NCBI GenBank assembly: GCA_023390815.1
Contig: JAEWCC010000008.1
Coordinates: 1 to 64,000, forward strand
Direction of reading: 5' to 3'
DNA: 64,000 nucleotides
Origin: Bacillota bacterium
Lineage (GTDB): Bacteria; Bacillota; Clostridia; Christensenellales; SZUA-584
A program made the position numbers and the translations under genes. Below the pieces are notes generated by a model. The model made no database searches and was not told the DNA's origin. It saw nothing but the letters and a program-made list of their open reading frames with translations. Below, piece by piece: positions 16,378 to 24,905 of this stretch (its first letter is position 1; each line of letters begins with the position of its first letter).

Positions 16378-17301
16378 ATGGGAATATTCAAAATCAGACA
16401 GTCTTATTGTAAGCCGCATGATTCATCCGCATCCGCCGCTGTAATTGCCGGCGGCGGGATCGATACCGCCGCACAGCCCATGGTTCTGGAAGCCGCCGCG
16501 CGAAGCGGAGCGGCAACCGCGTTGGTCGAGGAAGACTATGAATTCGGCTCGATCGAGGCACTCAATCCCCAGGGCGAAAAGCCAGCCCTTGACGCGCAAG
16601 AGGACTATATCCAGTTTAAAAACGTTCGGAAAATCTATCACATGGGCGAGGTCGAGATCGAAGCGCTCGCGGGTGTGGATTTTTGCATCAAAAAAGGCGA
16701 GTTCGTCGTAATCACCGGCGCCAGCGGTGCAGGCAAAAGCACCATACTCAACATTCTTGGCGGTATGGACAGTCTCACCTCCGGCACGATCGTCGTGGAT
16801 GGAGAAAATATCAGCCGGTATAACCGCAACCAGTTGATTACCTACAGGCGTTACGACGTCGGCTTCGTATTTCAGTTTTATAACCTTGTGCAGAACCTTA
16901 CAGCCATAGAAAACGTCGAACTGGCCGCCCAGGTCAGCAAAAAGCCGCTCGATATTCATCAGGTAATCGCTGATGTTGGGCTTGAAAGCCGCAAGAACAA
17001 CTTCCCCTCTCAGCTTTCTGGGGGCGAGCAGCAGCGCGTCGCCATCGCGAGGGCGCTGGCTAAAAACCCAAAGCTGCTGCTGTGCGACGAACCGACCGGC
17101 GCGCTGGACTATGTCACCAGCAAATCCATATTGAAGCTGCTGCAGGAAACCTGTAAAAGGACGGGCATGACAGTGATCGTGATCAGCCATAACCTTGCGC
17201 TGACAGCGATGGGCAACCGCGTAATCAAGGTGAAAAGCGGCAAAGTGGACTCGATGACCGTTAATAAAACACCCGCGGACGTTGAAAGGATTGACTGGTG
17301 A
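16378..17301 (+). CDS. ABC exporter ATP-binding protein with N-terminal extension
   Basis: A 307-residue ATPase of the MacB/LolD class. An unusual 75-residue alanine-rich N-terminal extension precedes the nucleotide-binding domain. Walker A is GASGAGKST, the signature is LSGGEQQRVAIARAL, Walker B is LLLCDEPTGALD and the H-loop is VISHN. The ATG at 16378 has GGAGG at 16364, and an earlier in-frame ATG at 16360 overlaps that site. It pairs with the FtsX-type permease that follows directly. With the carrier and condensation-like genes, the likely job is moving the lipid or lipopeptide-like product across the membrane. Confidence 0.92.
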   Translation: MGIFKIRQSYCKPHDSSASAAVIAGGGIDTAAQPMVLEAAARSGAATALVEEDYEFGSIEALNPQGEKPALDAQEDYIQFKNVRKIYHMGEVEIEALAGVDFCIKKGEFVVITGASGAGKSTILNILGGMDSLTSGTIVVDGENISRYNRNQLITYRRYDVGFVFQFYNLVQNLTAIENVELAAQVSKKPLDIHQVIADVGLESRKNNFPSQLSGGEQQRVAIARALAKNPKLLLCDEPTGALDYVTSKSILKLLQETCKRTGMTVIVISHNLALTAMGNRVIKVKSGKVDSMTVNKTPADVERIDW

Positions 17302-17302
17302 T

Positions 17303-20300
17303 ATGTACAAAGTCATATTGAAGGATCTCCTGAGGGAAATCAGCCGTTCGTGGGCACGGTTTGTCTCCATTTTCGCGATCGTGATGGTCAGTGTCGCCTT
17401 TTTTGCGGGCATCCGCGCTACCGCGCCGGATATGCGCTACACGGCTGACCAGTACTTTGACCAATACAATATGATGGATATCCGCGTGATGGCGACGCTC
17501 GGACTGACTCAGGACGACATCAACTCCATTGCGTCCACCAAAGGGGTGAAAGCCGTTCAGCCCGGCTATTTTGCGGACGTCGTCAGCGTAATCAATTCTT
17601 CCGAAACCGTAATGCGCGTACACAGCCTGCCTGCAAAAGCCGATGACAGCACCATTAACCGGATTGAAGTGACGCAGGGCCGTTATCCGGAAAAATCCGG
17701 AGAATGCCTGATTGAAGACACAAGCATCCTGAACCTTGGCCTTAACATCGGCGATACGATTCATGTGGCTTCAGGCAAGGAAGCTCCCATTACAGACGAG
17801 ACGCTCAAGCTGGACAATTACACCATCGTGGGCAAAGCCATTACGCCTTATTATCTGACCTATGATAAGGGCTCGACGGAGATCGGCAACGGCAAAGTCA
17901 ACACCTTTATGATGATTAGAGATGAGGATTTCATCTATCCCTGCTATACGGAAGCGGTGATTACCGTTCAGGGAGCCAAGCCGCTGAATACGTACAGCAC
18001 AGCTTATGACGATCTGATTGAGGGCATCACCGTTACGCTCGAAAACCTGGGCGTAGACCGCAGCAATATCCGGCTTGCGGATGTCAAAGGGGAAGCACAG
18101 GCCAAGTTGGATGATGCAAGAGCGGAATACAACGAGGGGAAAGCAAAGTTTGATCGGGAAATCGCGCAGGGCGAGGCGGACCTTGACGACGCCCATATGA
18201 AGCTGGTGGAGGGTGAAGCCAAGCTGGCGGAAGAAAAGGAGAGCTTTGCCGCGCAGACAGCAATGGCTGAGTCACAGATAAGGGCCGCGAAGCGGCAGCT
18301 TGCTGAAGGTGAACGGGATTATGCGGAGGCGGAAGCCCAATACAACAGTACAGTGGCGGAGTACGGGGATGAGCTTGAACAGCTTGATGAAGCCGCAACC
18401 TCTCTGAATGGTATACAATCGGACGCGAAAGCCAACAAGGCTGATCTGGAGAAACAGCTGGAGGATCCAAACCTTACCGATCAGGAACGCCAGAATATCA
18501 CGCAATTGATCGGGTTATACGATGAACTGCTGTCCACAACCGATCAAGGCGTAGGTACTGTCTCCGGGCTGAACGACCTCAGCCAGGGATCGCTGGAGAA
18601 TGCCAAGAAACAGTTGGCAGACTCCAGAGCAGAGCTGAATTCCGCACGCGCCGAGATCAACAGTGCGGAGCATAAACTCGCTTCATCCAAGGCCGAAGCA
18701 AACGCGAAGTTTGCCCAAGCTGAAACCGATCTCGCCAAAGGCTGGGCAGATTACGAGCAGGGCAAAAAGGATCTGGAGCAGAAACGTGCCGAAGGGCAGG
18801 CAGAGCTTGATAAGGCCATGGAGGAAATCGTTCGCGGCGAAAATGAGATTGAAAAGATCAACGCTGCCTCCTGGTACGTACTCGACCGGCATAAGCAGAT
18901 CAGCTTTGCCGATTATGAGGCTACGACCAAATCGGTCGATTCCATCGCAACCGTATTTCCGATATTCTTCTTTTTGGTGGCGGCACTGGTATGCCTCACG
19001 ACCATGACGCGGCTGGTCGCGGAACAGCGCGGCAATATCGGCACCTATAAAGCGCTCGGGTACGATAACCGCTCCATCGCCATCAAATACGTTCTCTACG
19101 CAGGTGTGGCCAGCGCGCTGGGTGCCGTAGCGGGATTTTTGATCGGCATGCACATTTTCCCCAAGGTAATCTATCAGTCATGGCTGCTGAAATACACGAT
19201 GCCGCCGCTCCAATATGTCGATCAGATACTCCTGGTCGTTATCAGCCTCATCATGGGAATTTCGGTAACTACGGTAACCGCGTATCTGGCCTGCAACAAG
19301 GAACTGGTCGAGATGCCTTCGCTGCTGATGCGGCCCAAGTCGCCCAAGGCAGGAAAAGTAATCTTGCTGGAGCGCATTACGTTCCTGTGGAAGCACATGA
19401 GCTTTTCCCAGAAGGTGACGGCGCGCAACCTGTTCCGATACAAAAAACGTTTCTTCATGACCATTATCGGAATTGCCGGATGCACGGCGCTGCTGCTTGC
19501 AGGCTTCGGGCTCAATAACTCCATCAGTCAGGTCGTCAACAGGCAGTTTAAGGAGATCTTTGCGTACGATCTGAATATGCGGTATGTAGCGGGCGTCACC
19601 GACGAAGGTAAAAACGATGTTCTTCAGATATTGGATAACGAGCCCGATGTGAAGTCCTATATGTCCGACACCGAACTCAACGCCACATGCAAGAGCACCG
19701 GAAACGAAATTTCGTCTACCCTGATCGTTGTCGCCGACCCGGCGCAGCTGGCCGAATTCATCAGGCTCCGCAACAGCAGCAGCCAGGAGCCGATCGCCCT
19801 GCCGGACGACGGGGTCGTCATTACCGAAAAGCTCTCGAAGCAATTGGGCGTCGGTATTGGCGATGCCTTTGAGCTGGACAACAGCGACGGCGCGCGGAAA
19901 AAAGTGCGTGTGGCGGCGATTACAGAAAATTATGTGTTCCATTATATCTACATGACCGACGCCTATTACCATGAGACCTATCGTCTGGCGCCCAAACCCA
20001 ACAGTATGATGATCAAGCTGTCCAGCGACACGTCCCAAGCGGAGAATCGTATTGCCAGCACACTGATTGATAACGAAAACGTTGCGTCGGTGATGTTCTA
20101 CTCTACGGTCGCTGCGAATTTCGCCGATACGGTCAAGAGCCTCAACAGCATCGTGATCGTGATTATCGCGTGTGCGGGCCTGCTGGCCTTCATCGTGCTG
20201 TACAACCTCACAAACATCAATATCTGCGAGCGTCTGCGAGAAATTGCTACGATCAAGGTACTGGGATTCTTCAACCGGGAGGTACACTCCTACGTTTTCC

Positions 20301-20542
20301 GGGAGAACCTGCTGCTTACGCTGATTGGCTCGATCATCGGGTTGGGTCTGGGCATTGTTCTGCACCGGTTTATCATGGTATCGATCGAGCAGGATGCGAT
20401 CATGTTCGGGCACTATATCCACGAATTCAGCTTCGGGTATGCGCTGGTGATCACCATTGCGTTTGCCGAGCTGGTCAGCCTGTTCATGAGCCGCCGCTTG
20501 AAAAACATCCCCATGGTGGAATCGCTCAAATCTGTGGAATAG
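17303..20542 (+). CDS. Large FtsX-family ABC permease with extracellular coiled coil
   Basis: A 1079-residue permease. A first membrane helix is at about 15-37. A folded extracellular part follows to about 250, then a long coiled coil (about 255-525) rich in AEYNEGKAKFDREIAQGEADL-like heptads. The first FtsX three-helix core is at about 545-670. A second helix, another outer domain and a second FtsX core (about 950-1075) complete a duplicated permease. The coiled coil is a feature of some Gram-positive exporters and may reach through the cell wall. The ATG at 17303 lies right after the ATPase stop. The product exported is unknown; mechanotransmission, as in MacB, is also possible. Confidence 0.9.
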   Translation: MYKVILKDLLREISRSWARFVSIFAIVMVSVAFFAGIRATAPDMRYTADQYFDQYNMMDIRVMATLGLTQDDINSIASTKGVKAVQPGYFADVVSVINSSETVMRVHSLPAKADDSTINRIEVTQGRYPEKSGECLIEDTSILNLGLNIGDTIHVASGKEAPITDETLKLDNYTIVGKAITPYYLTYDKGSTEIGNGKVNTFMMIRDEDFIYPCYTEAVITVQGAKPLNTYSTAYDDLIEGITVTLENLGVDRSNIRLADVKGEAQAKLDDARAEYNEGKAKFDREIAQGEADLDDAHMKLVEGEAKLAEEKESFAAQTAMAESQIRAAKRQLAEGERDYAEAEAQYNSTVAEYGDELEQLDEAATSLNGIQSDAKANKADLEKQLEDPNLTDQERQNITQLIGLYDELLSTTDQGVGTVSGLNDLSQGSLENAKKQLADSRAELNSARAEINSAEHKLASSKAEANAKFAQAETDLAKGWADYEQGKKDLEQKRAEGQAELDKAMEEIVRGENEIEKINAASWYVLDRHKQISFADYEATTKSVDSIATVFPIFFFLVAALVCLTTMTRLVAEQRGNIGTYKALGYDNRSIAIKYVLYAGVASALGAVAGFLIGMHIFPKVIYQSWLLKYTMPPLQYVDQILLVVISLIMGISVTTVTAYLACNKELVEMPSLLMRPKSPKAGKVILLERITFLWKHMSFSQKVTARNLFRYKKRFFMTIIGIAGCTALLLAGFGLNNSISQVVNRQFKEIFAYDLNMRYVAGVTDEGKNDVLQILDNEPDVKSYMSDTELNATCKSTGNEISSTLIVVADPAQLAEFIRLRNSSSQEPIALPDDGVVITEKLSKQLGVGIGDAFELDNSDGARKKVRVAAITENYVFHYIYMTDAYYHETYRLAPKPNSMMIKLSSDTSQAENRIASTLIDNENVASVMFYSTVAANFADTVKSLNSIVIVIIACAGLLAFIVLYNLTNINICERLREIATIKVLGFFNREVHSYVFRENLLLTLIGSIIGLGLGIVLHRFIMVSIEQDAIMFGHYIHEFSFGYALVITIAFAELVSLFMSRRLKNIPMVESLKSVE

Positions 20543-20548
20543 CACGGG

Positions 20549-20583
20549 GGCTGCTTATTTAAACGCTGTCTAAATAAGCAGCC
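20549..20583 (+). other. Perfect 13-bp hairpin between permease and condensation-like genes
   Basis: Bases 20549-20561 and 20571-20583 are perfectly complementary with a nine-base loop. No T run follows, and the next gene's AAAGGAG lies immediately after, so this is more likely an mRNA processing or stability element that sets the dose of downstream genes than a full terminator. Confidence 0.7.
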
Positions 20584-20600
20584 GCAAAGGAGAAAGGGTT

Positions 20601-22091
20601 ATGAAACCAACCTATTACGAACTAACTTCGGGGCAACAGCTGTTGCTGTACAGTCAGACGTTTACGATCCATAAGCAGATCAACAATATATTTACGTTGA
20701 TGCTGCTGGAAAAAAAGCTGGATTTTGAAGTGCTTAAAGCGGCGATCGACCACGCATATCAGCAAAATGACGCGTTTCGCCTGCGGTTTACTAAAATTGA
20801 GCGGAAAATCAAGCAATACTTTATCCCGACAGAGCAACCTCACATCGAAGTGCTGGATTTCAGCGGCAAAACGCAAGCCGATATGGACAAATGCTTCTAC
20901 AATTATGCGCACAAGCCGTTTAAATTCATCGACAAACCGATGTCCAAAGTGTTCCTGGTGCATTCGTGGAACGGCATGGATGGCATCTATTTTGGCGTCA
21001 GCCATATGATACTGGATTCCTGGGGAATATGTGTGTTCCTGCAGTTCGTCATGGAGGTTTACGAGTCCATGAAGAACAGTACTCCCCTGCCAAAGCCGCT
21101 CAGCCCTCTCGAACCGATGCTGCAAGAGGAGCTGGCCTATAAGGGCTCTCCTCGGTATCACAAAGACCTGGAGTTTTGGCAAAATGAGTTTAAGCGACTT
21201 CCGGAGCCATTGCTCTCTCATATCAACGGCCCCTCGATCCTCGAAAAAGAGAGAAAAAAGAAAAGAAATCCGAATTTGAGCTACGCCAAAATTATCGGAC
21301 TGCGCACTTCCGCCCGTCACGAAGTGCTTTATGTAACGAAAGAAAAAGTGGAGAAGATTCAGCAATACTGCGAGGCGAGCAAGATATCGATGCAAGCGGT
21401 ATTCATGTTTGGGGTGCGAACGGCGCTGTCTAAATTAAACAACCGCCAGGCGAATATCGGTTTTTACGCCACGTTTGCAAGGCGCGGCACTCTGCAGGAA
21501 AAACGCGCAGGCGGTACCCGCCCGCACTCCACAGTTTTCCGCAACATCATGGCCGAGGACTTGACCTTCGAGAAGGCCTGCCAGCTCATTTTTGGTCAGC
21601 AAACCGCCATCTACCGGCACGCGGACTGTGACACGATTGAACTTATCAATATGGAAGCGAAGGCGTATAACCGAAAAGGATATTTTACAGGCTGGTATTC
21701 GATGGTGTTTACGTTTCAGCCGATCAAGCTGGTCGTCAGTGACGGCACGCCGGTTCATACCCAATGGGTTTGCAACGGCGCGTTTTCTTCGACGCACTAC
21801 CTGACGATCATGGACGCGGATGGAACCGGCGCGCTCCGCTGCTATCATGAATATCAAAAACACGTCGTCACGGCGCAGCGGTTACGCGAGCTTCAGAGTT
21901 TGATTGAACAAGCCATTATGGCGGGTGTTGAAAATCCGTCGGCTACCATCGGCGAGATACTCGATCGGATTGACATCAACCTGCCGCAAGGCAATGATCT
22001 GCCGTTTTCGGGTAATCATCCGCTTCGTACGCCACTCGATACGCCGGGTGAAATTGTTGCGGCCGAAAGCGTCTCAAGTACTGCTGGCTGA
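20601..22091 (+). CDS. Condensation-domain-like acyltransferase, copy 1
   Basis: A 496-residue protein resembling the CoA-dependent acyltransferase fold of NRPS condensation domains, PapA and alcohol acyltransferases. The core motif HHxxxDG appears as SHMILDSWG at about 135-143: the second, catalytic His and the Asp are kept, the first His is Ser and the Gly is Ser. The floor-loop region reads NIGFYATFARRGTLQEK. There is no adenylation or carrier domain attached. Overall it is very similar to the next gene. The start has AAAGGAG 10 bases upstream. It probably joins the ACP-bound acyl group to an amine or alcohol; the acceptor is unknown. Confidence 0.8.
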   Translation: MKPTYYELTSGQQLLLYSQTFTIHKQINNIFTLMLLEKKLDFEVLKAAIDHAYQQNDAFRLRFTKIERKIKQYFIPTEQPHIEVLDFSGKTQADMDKCFYNYAHKPFKFIDKPMSKVFLVHSWNGMDGIYFGVSHMILDSWGICVFLQFVMEVYESMKNSTPLPKPLSPLEPMLQEELAYKGSPRYHKDLEFWQNEFKRLPEPLLSHINGPSILEKERKKKRNPNLSYAKIIGLRTSARHEVLYVTKEKVEKIQQYCEASKISMQAVFMFGVRTALSKLNNRQANIGFYATFARRGTLQEKRAGGTRPHSTVFRNIMAEDLTFEKACQLIFGQQTAIYRHADCDTIELINMEAKAYNRKGYFTGWYSMVFTFQPIKLVVSDGTPVHTQWVCNGAFSSTHYLTIMDADGTGALRCYHEYQKHVVTAQRLRELQSLIEQAIMAGVENPSATIGEILDRIDINLPQGNDLPFSGNHPLRTPLDTPGEIVAAESVSSTAG

Positions 22092-22140
22092 TTGTCTTTA
22101 CCAGCAGATATTGTATAAATCAACCAAGGAGGAGATTATC

Positions 22141-23616
22141 ATGAATCCGACCTATTACGACTTGACTTCGGGGCAGCAGCTGCTGTTATACAGCCAGACG
22201 TTTACCGTGCATAAGCAAATCAACAATATATTCACGCTGATGCTGCTGGAGAAAAAGCTGGACTTTGACGTGCTCAAAGGGGCTGTCGAGTACGCATATG
22301 CCCAGAATGACGCGTTTCGCCTCCGCTTTACCAAGGTCGACCGCAAAATCAAACAGTTCTTTATTCCGACGGAAAAACCGCAGATTGAGGTGCTGGATTT
22401 CATCGGGAAAACGCAGGCTGATATGGACAAAGTCCTTTACAAGCATTCCCATACCCCGTTTAAAATCATCGACAGGCCGATGTCCAAGGTGTTTCTGGTG
22501 CATTCATGGAACGGCATGGACGGCATCTACTTTGGCGTGAGCCATATGATACTGGACTCCTGGGGAATATGCGTGTTCCTGCAGTTCGTCATGGAGGTTT
22601 ACGAAGCCATGAAGAACGGCGCGCCTATGCCCAAGCCGCTAAGCCCGCTGGAGCCGCTGCTGCAGGCGGATCTGGCCTATAAGGACTCTCCGCAATATCA
22701 GAAGGACATTGAGTTTTGGCAAAACGAATTTAAGCGCTTGCCGGAGCCGCTCGTTTCCCATATCAACGGTCCCTCCGTGCTGGAAGATTACCGCAAAAAA
22801 AAGAAAGACCCGACGCTCAGCTATGCCACGCTGTTCGGGCTGCGCACCGCAGCGCGTCACGAGGTTCTGTATGTATCCAAAGAAAAGGTGGAGAAGATGC
22901 AGAGCTACTGCGAGCAGAATAAAATCTCGCTGCAGGCCGCATTCATGTTTGGCGTACGCACCGCACTGTCCAAGCTGAACAACCGTCAGGATAACATCGG
23001 GTTTACTGCCACATTCGCAAGACGTGGTACGCTGCAGGAAAAGCGTTCAGGCGGCACACGCGTGCATTCGAGCACCTTCCGCAACATCATGCCGGAGGAC
23101 ACGACCTTCGACAAGGCTTGCCAGATCATCTTCGGCCAGCAGACGGCGATCTACCGGCACGCGGAATGCGATACGATTGAAATCATCAATATGGAAGCAA
23201 AGACTTACAACCGGAAGGGATATTTTACAGGCTGGTACCCGATGATATTCACCTTCCAGCCGGTCAAGCTGGTGGTAGGAGACGGCACGCCGATCCATAC
23301 CAAATGGTATTGCAACGGGGCGTTTTCTTCGCCGTACTATCTGACCATTATGGATGCGGACGGGACCGGCGCGCTCCGCTGCTATTATGAGTATCAGAAG
23401 CATGTCGTTAAGCCCCAGCGGATACGGGAATTTCAAAGTCTGGTTGAACAGGCGATCATGGCGGGAATTGAAAACCCGTCCGCAACGATCGGTGAGATTC
23501 TTGACCGGATTGACATGAGCCTTCCGCCGCTTACCGAGCTGCCGGTCTCAGAACAGCCGTCCTGTCCGCCGGAAGAAAAGGTTGCTGCATATGACGCCTC
23601 AAGCCGTGTCGGATAA
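22141..23616 (+). CDS. Condensation-domain-like acyltransferase, copy 2
   Basis: A 491-residue tandem paralogue of the preceding gene, collinear along its whole length and with the same SHMILDSWG active-site segment. The frame is open from 21904, but that part overlaps copy 1. The ATG at 22141 follows AAGGAGG and yields an N-terminus aligned with copy 1 (MNPTYYDLTSGQQLLLYSQ against MKPTYYELTSGQQLLLYSQ). Two copies may form a heterodimer or perform two successive acylations. The last 30 residues are low-complexity and divergent. Confidence 0.8.
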   Translation: MNPTYYDLTSGQQLLLYSQTFTVHKQINNIFTLMLLEKKLDFDVLKGAVEYAYAQNDAFRLRFTKVDRKIKQFFIPTEKPQIEVLDFIGKTQADMDKVLYKHSHTPFKIIDRPMSKVFLVHSWNGMDGIYFGVSHMILDSWGICVFLQFVMEVYEAMKNGAPMPKPLSPLEPLLQADLAYKDSPQYQKDIEFWQNEFKRLPEPLVSHINGPSVLEDYRKKKKDPTLSYATLFGLRTAARHEVLYVSKEKVEKMQSYCEQNKISLQAAFMFGVRTALSKLNNRQDNIGFTATFARRGTLQEKRSGGTRVHSSTFRNIMPEDTTFDKACQIIFGQQTAIYRHAECDTIEIINMEAKTYNRKGYFTGWYPMIFTFQPVKLVVGDGTPIHTKWYCNGAFSSPYYLTIMDADGTGALRCYYEYQKHVVKPQRIREFQSLVEQAIMAGIENPSATIGEILDRIDMSLPPLTELPVSEQPSCPPEEKVAAYDASSRVG

Positions 23617-24598
23617 CTCCAATATGGCGGCTCAGGACATTGCCGTTCAGGAAAATGAGCTTCCCGGACGCCCCTCCCTTCGGGGCGTCCTTCTGCGGGA
23701 GCTGATTGCGGCGGGCGTCAGACTGGCCGGCGGCGATATCATATCGTTTGCGAAGCGGTATATCAAGGTAAGCAAACCCGATTGGCGGCCGCCGCATGGA
23801 TGGGGTGTGGAGAAGATTACGATGTCGGGCGGTGCCAGCGCCAGCTATCTCACCCCCAAGGGCTGTACGAGGCAGGATGTCGCAATCCTGCATTTGCACG
23901 GCGGTGGCTATACCCTGGGTTTCCTGCCGGTATTCAAGCGATTCGCGTTCAAGCTATCCCGATTGGGCGGCCAGCTGCCGGTGCTCTCCCTCGATTACCG
24001 CGTTGCGCCGGAACACCCTTATCCTGCCGCGCTGGAAGACGCGATGGAGGCCGTCCGGTGGCTGGGGCGGGTGAAAGGCATACAGACGGAGTCCGTTGTC
24101 GTTGCCGGGGAATCGTGCGGTGCGGGGATGGCTTTAGCGCTGGCCATGCGCCTGCGCGATGAAGGGCTGGGCTGCCTTAGGGCGCTGGTTCTGATGTCTC
24201 CATGGTCGGATATTACCTGCGGCGGGAGCTCGTATGCCAGCCGGTATAAGCTGGATCCCTTTTTCGGGCGAAAGCTACCCATGCCGGACGATGAGGACCG
24301 GACGGCGATTGGCAAAATTTACGGTGGCAGCAGCGACCTGACTCATCCCTACCTTTCCCCCGCTTTCGGCGATTTTTCCGGCCTCCCTCCCATGCTGATC
24401 CATGTCGGCGAATGCGAAATGTTGTTTGACGACTCCGCCATTGTTTACGAAAAAGCAAAGGCATGCGGCGTTAAGGCGGAGCTGCATGTATGGCCCGGCA
24501 TGTTCCACGTTTTCCAGCTTGCGGACGGACTGATCCCGGAAGCGCACAACTCCTGGCGGGAGATTGGAGCCTATATCCGGCGCGTTACAAAACCTTAG
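23591..24598 (+). CDS. HSL-family alpha/beta hydrolase (esterase)
   Basis: A 335-residue serine hydrolase. The oxyanion-hole motif is LHLHGGGYTLGF, followed by DYRVAPEHPYPAAL. The nucleophile elbow is AGESCGAG, and the catalytic His lies in WPGMFHVFQL. There is no signal peptide. The ATG at 23591 overlaps the end of the second condensation-like gene; an ATG at 23624 is an alternative. It is the last gene before the terminator. In such a pathway it may release or trim the carrier-bound acyl product, or give self-resistance by deacylation; both are inference. Confidence 0.88.
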   Translation: MTPQAVSDNSNMAAQDIAVQENELPGRPSLRGVLLRELIAAGVRLAGGDIISFAKRYIKVSKPDWRPPHGWGVEKITMSGGASASYLTPKGCTRQDVAILHLHGGGYTLGFLPVFKRFAFKLSRLGGQLPVLSLDYRVAPEHPYPAALEDAMEAVRWLGRVKGIQTESVVVAGESCGAGMALALAMRLRDEGLGCLRALVLMSPWSDITCGGSSYASRYKLDPFFGRKLPMPDDEDRTAIGKIYGGSSDLTHPYLSPAFGDFSGLPPMLIHVGECEMLFDDSAIVYEKAKACGVKAELHVWPGMFHVFQLADGLIPEAHNSWREIGAYIRRVTKP

Positions 24599-24630
24599 AC
24601 TTGACGAAGGTGAACCAACCCCGATATTAG

Positions 24631-24657
24631 CCGGCTGCGTTACCGCAGCCGGTTTTT
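24631..24657 (+). terminator. Terminator of the acyl-assembly cluster
   Basis: CCGGCTGCG (24631-24639) pairs perfectly with CGCAGCCGG (24644-24652), then TTTTT. It closes the unit that begins at about 13800. The remaining gap to 24905 has no supported gene, and no confident promoter for the next gene was found there. Confidence 0.92.
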
Positions 24658-24905
24658 AGTATACCAAGTAGCATTTTGTTTCTGCACGCCACAAGCATTA
24701 CTTCCGGAATGGAAACTTCGCTGGATTTCAGTCGGCTATATTAACTATTCGAACCTTTTTTACGATATTAAATACGAAGGCAGCCGAGAAGGACTACGTT
24801 AGTCATGCTCATATGCTGATGTGTCTCTCGGGAGTCAATAGATCGGTCTCGGATGCTGCTTCACAAATCGTTGCTTAACAGTCTGATCCAACACGGAGGT
24901 CTTGC

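Noticed and set aside
19178..20545. 455-codon open frame on the minus strand
   Set aside because: It is antisense to the large ABC permease, which has clear membrane cores and an operon context.
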